Under the pieces are notes generated by a model. It did no database searches and was not told the DNA's origin. It saw only the letters and a list, made by a program, of their open reading frames with translations. Made by a program: the position numbers and the translations under genes. A DNA stretch of 64,000 nucleotides from Cristatella mucedo (lineage: Eukaryota > Bryozoa > Phylactolaemata > Cristatellidae), in contig WPIO01000096.1 in assembly GCA_009760855.2 (NCBI GenBank), forward strand, positions 298,501 through 362,500. Reading direction: 5' to 3'. Positions 55,673 through 64,000 of the stretch are shown here, one piece after another (position 1 is the first letter of the stretch; each line of letters begins with the position of its first letter).

Positions 55673-57560
55673 CTATCTGGTAGATGTCTAATCTAAATCT
55701 ACTTCTGTTTATCTTTAATAATGTATTAGCAGGAGCAAATATTAATTTTTTTTGAAGAACAATTATTTCCTGCTTTTAGAAATCCCACGAATGAATTTGA
55801 ATCATGAAAGTCGCGTGGGATTCTCTTTTTGATAAGAGAGCCCCGTCCAAGTCTACACGGTAAGCCTCCTGTAAGCCTAATAGTAATAGGAAGCGTTTCA
55901 TATTTCTGCCTATTTTTTCATTTAGTCATACAAGAAAATGGATAGTTTTTCAAAAAAAATTCTCTGCTTTGATTGGACCAGGTACGCACATTCTCCAAAT
56001 GCTCCTAGGCGATGCGTTACTCTCGCAGTCAATCAAGGCGAAGACAGGCGCAGCGGAGGGGGCGATTAACGGGCTTCGCGCTGACGTAAGAGCCGCTTTC
56101 ACGAAGCGCAATAACTGCGAGAGACTGGCGATGTAGAGAGTGAGCGTCGCGCCAACAGCTTCTTCGACTAGTCCGCGACTTCCGTGTAACGCCACTGCAC
56201 GCACCCAGACGCTGAAGCTGAACCCTCAATTGTTGCTCGACTCCGGCAAAACGTGACATCAAATGTGACTTCCGTGGGCAAGTCCGCGTTACGGTGTCTG
56301 GTGCGACGAGAAGTGGCGCAGGAACCGGACTCGGGTGAACAACCGGAAGCCGCTGAACAACCGGAAGCAGCTGAAGAGCCGGAAGCGGTCGGGCGACAGC
56401 CAAGGGGTCGTAGTAAGCATTTGAAGCCGCTGCGGTGCCGCTGCTACCATTTTAACAGCCGCTTAAGTTTGCAGTCATATGAATTCCTAAATTCAGTAAT
56501 TACTGCATAGGAAACTTAGCCAAGTGTCTCCGATTTAACTACCCAATCCATCCTTCGACGTTCGTCATCGTTGCACTATTATAGCTCGACAGTAAATACA
56601 TGAAGAAGAATTAAATGGAAATGTCACATCAGGAGCGAACTAAGGACTAACTATCAAAGGTTGCTGACTAAGGGGTAGACAACTCCGGTCTACATAACAT
56701 ATGACATAAATATATATGTATATTGTGTATCATGTTCACGTTCACTACTGAAACTAGTTTGTAGCATGAAGTACAGCTATTTTGAATGCGCTTACATCTC
56801 GTACGTATACCCAGTAAATGTCGTTTTGCTAGCCGGTGCTTTCCGACAGGAAGAGGGCTTGCTTTGACCACCTTCAATTGAATATTTGATTAAAGTCGCC
56901 TCGATGATGAAACTATTACAAATAAATATATTGAAATACATTTTTCGTTGTTCCGTCCAAGCAGAGTTTACCAAACTTATGAAACTGTAATAAGGTATTT
57001 ATTTACCTTAACTAAGCAGGGTCGACCACTTGGACAGTAGGCACGCGTGGTCGATTCAAAATAGATGCTACTGCTGCTTTTTTGCCGCCCAAGTTTGGCA
57101 TAGGAGCAAGGCGTGCACTTAAATATACCAAACGCAATAGAGATTACGTTTTCTAAGGGTGGTATGCAAGTAAGAATAAATTGCCGCAATCATATCAGAA
57201 TACGAGAGTTTGTGTAGGAATTGACGCTTCATGAGTGAGCGTCTTAATTTGTCAATACTCTAGAGCGAGTGGCTGCATGGATGTCTGCACTATACATAAG
57301 CGTCCAGGCGTTTCAACGCTCATTGCAATCCGGTTTGGCAGCCGCTCTAGTCATTGCACACGTTTTATCGCGGACTGAAGTATGCGGGCTCGACTCGACG
57401 CTGGTGCGTTTCAGACATGCGCACGCTCGCTCGCGCGGCCCCACGTGCGACACGTCAACTCGCTCGCGCCGCTCGCCATTGCACGCATCACGGAACGCTG
57501 GCCGACGAGCAGCACTACCAATGCCCTTCCGCTGCGAACGGTGCGCAGCTGAAGCGCACC
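55673..57560. other. Intergenic spacer with a G+C-rich patch
   Basis: 55980-56450 is visibly richer in G+C and CpG than its surroundings. It has an 85-codon plus frame (56253-56510) containing three imperfect 18-bp repeats (EQPEAAEQPEAAEEPEA, 56335-56390). Could be a first exon or promoter island of an unseen gene; no splice partner identified. Confidence 0.3.
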
Positions 57561-57564
57561 GCTC

Positions 57565-58472
57565 TCCTTGCTTCTCTCTCACCCGATCACGCTCTCCTCG
57601 CTCCTCTCTCACCCGCTCACGCTCTCCTCGCTCCTCGCTCAACCGCTCACGCTCTTCTCGCTCCTCTCTCACCCGCTCATGCTCTTCTCGCTCCTCTCTC
57701 ACCCGCTCATGCTCTCCTCGCTCCTCTCTCACCCGCTCACGCTCTCCTCGCTCCTCTCTTACCCACTCATGCTCTCCTCGCTCCTCTCTCACCCACTCAC
57801 GCTCTTCTCGCTCCTCTCTTACCCGCTCACGCTCTCCTCGCTCCTCGCTCACCCGCTCACGCTCTTCTCGCTCCTTTCTCACCCGCTCACGCTCTTCTCG
57901 CTCCTCTCTCACCCGCTCACGCTCTCCTCGCTCCTCTCTCACCCACTCACGCTCTTCTCGCTCCTCTCTTACCCGCTCATGCTCTTCTCGCTCCTCTCTC
58001 ACCCGCTCATGCTCTTCTCGCTCCTCTCTCACCCGCTCATGCTCTCCTCGCTCCTCTCTCACCCGCTCACGCTCTCCTCGCTCCTCGCTCACCCGCTCAC
58101 GCTCTTCTCGCTCCTCTCTCACCCGCTCATGCTCTCCTCGCTCCTCGCTCACCCGCTCACGCTCTTCTCGCTCCTCTCTCACCCGCTCACGCTCTTCTCG
58201 CTCCTCTCTTACCCGCTCATGCTCTCCTCGCTCCTCTCACCCTCTCTCGCTCACTCTTACCCACTCTCGCTCTCCTCGCTCCTCTCTCACCCACTCACGC
58301 TCTTCTCGCTCCTCTCTTACCCGCTCATGCTCTTCTCGCTCCTCTCTCACCCGCTCACGCTCTTCTCGCTCCTCTCTTACCCGCTCATGCTCTCCTCGCT
58401 CCTCTCTCACCCGCTCACGCTCTCCTCGCTCCTCGCTCACCCGCTCACGCTCTTCTCGCTCCTCTCACCCGC
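57565..58472. repeat. 30-bp pyrimidine-rich minisatellite, about 30 copies
   Basis: Unit CTCCTCTCTCACCCGCTCAC-GCTCTCCTCG with a few alternating variants (CAC/CAT, TCT/TCC, TCT/TCG). As 30 is a multiple of 3 and the unit has no stop, long frames of Ser-Arg, Leu-Ala-Pro or Leu-Ser-His repeats appear on both strands; I do not regard them as genes. Confidence 0.95.
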
Positions 58473-58599
58473 TGCAGAGTCCCCGCGACTCCATCGCCAA
58501 AAAGATCACCAATAACGCGTCCTAACCGCATGCCGCGTCGAGTGTCGCAGCACGCTCGTGCAGCGAGCAGGGGCAGAACCATCAGTCAAACTCTCTCTG

Positions 58600-58800
<201 letters not shown>

Positions 58801-59275
58801 CTCTTTCTCGCTCTTCGTTGCTTTATTGACAGTTCATCGTGTAGGGACGTGAAAAACAAGGCGTAATTAGACTATACAATATCCTAGAATGACGTCCATG
58901 GCATTAGTAAAGGCAGCGTAACGTATATGAAGATCTCTTCACATTGTAGGAAAATGACATACAACGGGTTCACAGCATATGTGACAGGCCTCGTCCAGTC
59001 AGAATCGTTGCTGCCCAGTCTTCTGTGGAATCTGATGTTGCCGGGAGGCGTCCCAGTGACGTAAGCACAATCGGATCGCTTTGTCATGCCTTCTAAATGG
59101 CCCCCGGACGACAACTTCACAGTCCTAAGAAAAATGAAGCACCACCACCGCCGTCAACTCAAGTGAACAAAAGTCTCCAATTCTAACGAACGCCGCTGCT
59201 GCTGCTTGCTGCTACCGCGATTACTTCCAGCCGCAGCCTCCGCCGCCACCGGCGCTGCTTCTGGCCACGTCTGTC
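58801..59275 (+). promoter_or_regulatory. 5' flank of TSSK-like gene
   Basis: Between the pyrimidine tracts and the start codon. The last 100 bp are rich in GCC/GCT. No TATA box; transcription start unknown. Confidence 0.4.
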
Positions 59276-59755
59276 ATGGACCACAGTTCTTTTCAATCGG
59301 CGACTGAAGCCGTGGAGATTGCTCCCGCCGCTGCACCCGCAGCCAATTCGGTACTCGGAGACAAGCCGGCGGCCGCAGAGCGCAACGCTCAGCCACTTGC
59401 GTCTAACGACGGCGGCGGCGGCAACACCGCCGCCGCCGCCGCCGCCGTCGTCGTCGTCGCCGCCAGTCAGGAGAAGCCGCCCGAGAAGTTGAAGCTGCTC
59501 GTCACCACGGAAGAGCTCGAGCTGAAGAAGCGAGGCTACCTGCTCGGCGCCACGCTCGGCGAAGGCTCCTACGCCAAGGTCAAGTCGGCCTTCAACGAGA
59601 AAACGCAGAAGCGAGTGGCCGTCAAGATCATCAACAGGAAAAAGGCGCCACTGGACTTTCAGCAGAAATTCCTGCCGAGAGAGATAGCGATACTGGAGCT
59701 GATTCGCCATCCGAATATCGTCAACATGCTGGAGATTTTCAACATGAAGGGCAAG
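59276..59755 (+). CDS. TSSK exon 1
   Basis: Start ATG at 59276; donor AAG|GTGAGT. Contains GCC/GTC runs (59425-59466) coding Ala6 and Val4. Ends with [14 protein letters not shown], phase 0. Confidence 0.88.
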
Positions 59756-59888
59756 GTGAGTAGCCGGCTTTGCTTTTTGGCTCTGCCATTCCCGCCGGCG
59801 GCGTCGCTCTCGAGTTCAAGAAGACGCCAAGCTGTTGCGCAACTGCTCGCGCGTTCGAGACACGCGCGGGGTTCCACGGCCAGTATGG

Positions 59889-59919
<31 letters not shown>

Positions 59920-59922
59920 GGC

Positions 59923-59969
<47 letters not shown>

Positions 59970-62920
59970 TCGTTCGTGTGTCGTTCCGTCATTCTGAAGA
60001 ATGACGCAATGCGAAGCGTCGATCGCTCGCTCGCTCGCAGCATCGTTAGCAGGTACTGCACTGCTGCCGCATCATGTAAAAGACGCCTCTCCGCAGTGAA
60101 TGGCTACTTCGCTGCTGGTAGAAGGAGCCCGTGGGCGGTCATCGTCTGCATCTCTCTCCGAGAGCCTCAGGCACATAAGAAAATAGATGAAAAAAGTGGA
60201 GAAGCTGCTGCAGCAGTCGGGGCCTCGTCGCTTACTTGCCACTCGCGGGGACGGTGCGAGCGAAGCGCTTTGCTTAGCATCGCAGACGCAGCCGACGTCC
60301 GACGCTCGTCCGACGCTCTGCGGCTGCTTGTTATACTTGCTTCAAAAAATAAATGTAAATGCGGACTCTTAATTTCAAGTGAATTAATCCAATTAAAAAA
60401 TCACTATTAGATACGTCTCTGAAATAGCCAACTAATAAGTGCAACGTTTAAGTGTTTTGGGGACAGTTGCTTAGAAGATCAGATTAAAAAACTGTTGCAC
60501 AACAAACTTTGATATGCACCCACACACCCATACAAATATATGCTTATGTATATATAAAAATTATACAAGTAACTAATTTGTAAAGGTAGAGATATAGTTA
60601 AGCATGGCAGTATCTGATAATGAGATGCAAAGTTCTCGTTTAGTAGTCAACAAAATAGGCTAGTTTAGCTCAAGCAAGCATAACTGCCCACGTGCGTCAC
60701 GGTATTGATTCAGCCGGGAGAGTTATCAGAAGCAAATGGGTGTTTTTTTTAAGGACCTTTCTGCTGTCGATTGTATGCTCTTGATTTTGCAGAGTTGTGA
60801 GCTTCGTTTTTTAGCTTTAATGGAGGCGCCGCCATAGTCGCTCTCGCGGGATTTCCTCGTTTAAGGTATACATCGTCATGGAGATGGCTGGCCATGGAGA
60901 CCTTCTAGAGTACATCAAGCTACGTGGCCGAATAGCAGAGCCTCAGAGTGCATTCATGTTTCAGCAGATCGTCAACGGCATTGAGTACCTGCACAAGCAG
61001 CATGTCACGCACCGGTCAGTTTCGCAAGCAGCCAATCATACCTCGGTTAGAATCGCATGCAGCATACGTGTCACGCACCAGTTAGTCACACCAGCTTCTT
61101 GGTCGCCGTCACATTGAAACACTTCCGGGCCAGACACAGGATCGCCTCAGTTTCGCTGAGTGGAATGCCTCCAGACGCTCAATTTTTGGAAAGTGGGATA
61201 CGCAGAAATTTTGTAGAAGAATAAACTTAAGTTGTGAGGCGACTGAATTTCAAAGCTCGAACTAGTCGCAGAGTTCGCCGCGGATGGCTGCTGCTCCTGT
61301 CCCTGTATTGGTTTCCGGCAAAAAAACCATCAAAAACGGCCAACTAGTAAGCGCAGTACTAGTAAGCGCAGCACTAGTAAGCAGTACTAGTAAGCAGTAC
61401 TAGTAAGCGCAGTACTAGTAAGCACAGTACTGATCCTCTTGTACAGGCTCTAGTTTGATTCTGGTCGCTTCCTCCCTAGAGCGCATTTACCGCCGTTGCT
61501 GCAAAGTGAGAGCTCGAATTCACCGTTCAAGGCCGCCGGATCAGCTTGGCGATCGAGCGTGGAGCCCAGTGCGTAAGGCCGAAGCCTGCGCTCGCGTCGT
61601 CGCCAGATTCTTCCTTGCCGCCTCGCACAAGTTGCTTGAGCACGACGGGCGTCTGCAAAGAATCGGGCAGAGCACGCCGAACGATAAGCTCTATTCCAAT
61701 TTAATCAGTTGATCCACATAGTTAAATTTCTACTCCAATCTAAGCGTGGAACTTGAGATCTGTAGAGAGCTGCTTGTGCCTACAGCCGGACATTTTCGTT
61801 CATTTTTCTGTTGGCGATCCCACGCAGGGCCTGCTAAACTCCATTCCGTTCGCGTTCGTGGGGAAGCAACTAGACTAATCGGCCGATAGCTCGATAGCAA
61901 ATAGATCACTTCCGTCAGAGGCGAAGCCAGGGGGTGTGGCAGGGAGGGCAACTGCCACCCCCCTTGGCCTGGTAGGTGGGAGCCGAGTCTGACACCCGGC
62001 CGGGCGGCCAGCAGCTGCTGCTGGCTCCTTGCTGCATGGGCAGGCTGCACTGTCCAATTCGATGCGATTGCGGCCAATTTTCGCTTGCCGCAGACCCTGA
62101 GGAGGACGCCCCCCCCCAGGCCGCCGTTACGGGCTGAGCTCTGCCCCCCCATACCAACCCCCGCCCCGAAACCTCCCCGGCGCTCCTATCTTGGCTTCGC
62201 CTCCGGTATTAGTAAATAAAATCGTCGCTTTCAATAGCGGCCGCGGCGTCTCGTTGTTTCTCGCTCGGTGAGCGTGCGGCGTCTGAAGAAGTTCAGCAGC
62301 CGAGCTGATTGCTGACCGCCGTCGCGCAGTTGTTGTCGCTCACCTGTTGTCGGTCACCTGTTCGCAGAGCACCTTCGTTTCTAGTCGTCTTATCTAATGT
62401 ACCTCGCTCTAGTTGATTCGCTGCTTGAGCCGTCGACTAGCGACGCGAGACTCGGAACGTTCGTGCCAAGGCCGCCACTGCGTATCAAGGCCGCCACTGC
62501 GTATTACGCCGCCACCGCGTATCACGCCGCCACTGCATCGCACGCACCTGCATGTCAAACGCTGCATAGTGACGATGTCAGTGTGTGCACTAGCAACGCG
62601 TCGTTTACTGCGATATGCACTCTGTGCAGTGACTAGAAGGAGATTTTTTGTTTTTTTCTCAGGGTGCTGCGCCATTTTCAAAATATAATGAAGACGCCGC
62701 TTTGCGTTGCAGCGATATGAAATGCGAGAACATCCTCCTGGACGCTAACAACTCGGTAAAGATTAGCGATTTCGGATTTGCAAAGCGATTTACCGACGGC
62801 GAAAAGTGTCACACGTTCTGCGGAAGCGCAGCCTACGCTGCGCCTGAGATTCTCCAAGGCATTCCGTACGAGCCGATGGGCTACGACGTCTGGAGCGTTG
62901 GGGTCATTCTTTACATAATG
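59276..62920 (+). CDS. TSSK-family serine/threonine kinase, 3' end not in window
   Basis: Exons 59276-59755, 60866-61014 and 62713-62920 join in phase (0, 2, 0) with GT-AG borders to 279 codons. Residues 1-80 are an Ala/Val-rich low-complexity extension. The kinase domain starts near 86 ([20 protein letters not shown], as in TSSK1/2): glycine loop 95-100, VAVK lysine 117, alpha-C Glu 136, hinge near IVMEM (163-167), HRD 209-211 with Lys 213 and Asn 216, DFG 229-231, activation-loop Thr 244 in [17 protein letters not shown] 253-255, then [13 protein letters not shown]. All catalytic residues are present. TSSKs act in spermatids of animals; that role here is inference from family. The mammalian TSSK1/2 genes have no introns; this one has at least three. 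Helices after subdomain IX must lie past 62920; I found no next exon by 64000. Confidence 0.9.
59756..60865 (+). other. TSSK intron 1
   Basis: Begins with a (CGG)n array, then unique sequence. Frames at 59770-60410 come from the trinucleotide repeat. Confidence 0.8.
59887..59968 (+). repeat. (CGG)n trinucleotide repeat, about 27 units
   Basis: Almost pure GGC/CGG with two GGT variants, 130 bp inside intron 1. Confidence 0.95.
60866..61014 (+). CDS. TSSK exon 2
   Basis: 149 nt, acceptor TCGTTTAAG, donor CG|GTCAGT. Encodes [18 protein letters not shown] to QHVTH and two bases of the HRD arginine. Confidence 0.88.
61346..61433. repeat. Tandem repeat of about 13-15 bp
   Basis: Six imperfect copies of ACTAGTAAGC(GC)AGT. 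Confidence 0.9.
62470..62545. repeat. Tandem repeat of about 18 bp
   Basis: Four units of (A)NGCCGCCACTGCGTATC with point changes. Confidence 0.85.
62713..62920 (+). CDS. TSSK exon 3
   Basis: 208 nt, acceptor GCGTTGCAG, donor ATG|GTGAGC. Encodes [39 protein letters not shown] and VGVILYIM; ends in phase 0. Confidence 0.9.
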
Positions 62921-64000
62921 GTGAGCCTGCTGTGCCTCTTGGTTCACTACTGTCGCTACTTATTATCTAAACCAGTTCGTGTGCCATGGCAAGACTACTG
63001 CTGCATGCCATGGCAATCGCTTGATCGGCACGTTCTCTTACCCGATCATTCGTAATCTAAAGTGACTACTCTTACCACACTGTAAAATAGCTATATGAAG
63101 CGTGACTGCACTCTCTTACACGATTAGAGGATCTGTCGGGGTAAAGGTCGGCACGATAGTCGGCGGGAAGGTTGCTTTCTCCGCTTGGATTAGTCTGACG
63201 TGGTGGCTAGGAAATGTTGATCAGTTACCTTTTGCTTTGTCGCCTGCTGAGTATGTCCAACATGAATTCTCAGTATATTAGATTTGGAAAATAATTAGCT
63301 GCCCTTCAATTTTCATCTGCGGAAATTTCATTAGACAATTTTCCTGTTTACTGCTACTAAATGCCGTTGTGTCACTACACAAAACGAACAGAAGTGTAAA
63401 TCAGGCCTTGATAATTGTTTGTACATTTGTATGACGCCATCTTTAGAACTTGGCTTGAAAGACGAAGAAGAGTATAGCTTTGAGTAAGCCTTGAGTGCCT
63501 CGCAATAGTCTGATTTAATTAAAAAATATGCTCAAATTGGATTAAAGACCCTTCGTACTCCCTCGCTGTTTACGAAATTTAAGATCACGAAACTTAGGTC
63601 GCAGCGGCATAACCCGCCCCGTTCTGAAGGAAAAACAACTGCTGTGCAGTCTACATTTATCTCCAGGATATTTGCGTTTTCTTTTTAAATTGGGAAATAT
63701 TTCTGATAGTGGCCTTAATTTTGTGTAAGCTGACATTTCAAATTTGTAGGATGCCTCCTCTTTGCACTTATCATGTGCTAATTTTGCTCGCTGGGACTGG
63801 GGAGTTTATTAGCCACACTCCTCCGCTGCTGCTGCTACTGCTTCTGCTGCTGCTGCTTCTGACTTTTCCGGTAGCCTTCCTAATGATACAGCCCAGGCTC
63901 TAAAAGCACAAATAAAAGTGGTAACCGCTAGCAGGCGTCGCCACTAAGCGCTGCATACGTCATCACAACTTTTTTCCTGTGCTTGCGATGTTTGAATGCA
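62921..64000 (+). other. TSSK intron 3 (partial)
   Basis: No sequence matching the expected CGSMPFDD-type continuation. A CTG-rich run lies at 63825-63860. The intron probably runs past the window end. Confidence 0.6.

Larger units (their letters stand above)
61015..62712 (+). other. TSSK intron 2
   Basis: 1.7 kb. Contains tandem ACTAGTAAGCGCAGT units (61346-61433) and four copies of a GCCGCCACTGCGTAT unit (62470-62540). Runs of C at 61959-62120. No exon in phase seen. Confidence 0.7.

Noticed and set aside
60000-60410. Arg-rich and Ala-rich ORFs continuing past TSSK exon 1
   Set aside because: Read-through of the intron 1 CGG repeat after a strong GTGAGT donor; exon 2 continues the kinase domain exactly.

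Overview
This is nuclear DNA of an animal. The genes are split by canonical GT-AG introns, intergenic DNA is long and moderately AT-rich, and there are many decayed non-LTR retrotransposons, two tRNA-derived SINE families and long microsatellites. The gene families (PAN/apple, farnesoic-acid-O-methyltransferase-like domain, testis-specific kinase) suggest an invertebrate metazoan; I cannot name the phylum from sequence alone.

The main content is a tandem pair of paralogous genes on the minus strand. Gene B (53107 down to 30713) can be read completely: six exons whose splice phases all agree give a 332-residue secreted protein made of a signal peptide, two PAN/apple-like cysteine modules and one farnesoic-acid-O-methyltransferase-like (FAMeT, Methyltransf_FA) domain. 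Gene A (19539 down to beyond position 1) has the first five exons with the same phases; exons 2 to 5 have exactly the same lengths as in B. Its last exon should lie just left of the window. The duplication includes introns and the 5' flank, so about 20 kb on the left (1-20150) is homologous to about 22 kb on the right (31150-53680), with mobile-element insertions private to each copy.

Between the genes (20.2-30.7 kb) I see only intergenic DNA with LINE and SINE remnants and microsatellites. Introns of both genes are packed with repeats. Gene B exon 2 is bracketed by a 375-bp inverted repeat, a 14-bp minisatellite sits upstream of gene B exon 4, and a LINE abuts the exon 2 acceptor of gene A.

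From 53.7 to 57.5 kb lies repeat-rich spacer with a G+C-rich patch near 56.1-56.4 kb. At 57.56-58.80 kb there is a pyrimidine-rich block: a 30-bp minisatellite, then a long (CT)n tract. About 480 bp beyond it starts a plus-strand TSSK-family protein kinase gene (59276 to beyond 62920). Three exons encode its N-terminal extension and the kinase domain from the glycine loop to just past the APE motif; the rest of the catalytic domain is outside or not recognised in the window.

Two LINE families are present. Family 1 has a (TTA)n tail and family 2 an (ATTAC)n tail. One SINE family shares its 3' end with LINE family 1, which suggests that this LINE mobilised it. Most long open frames in simple repeats are artefacts.
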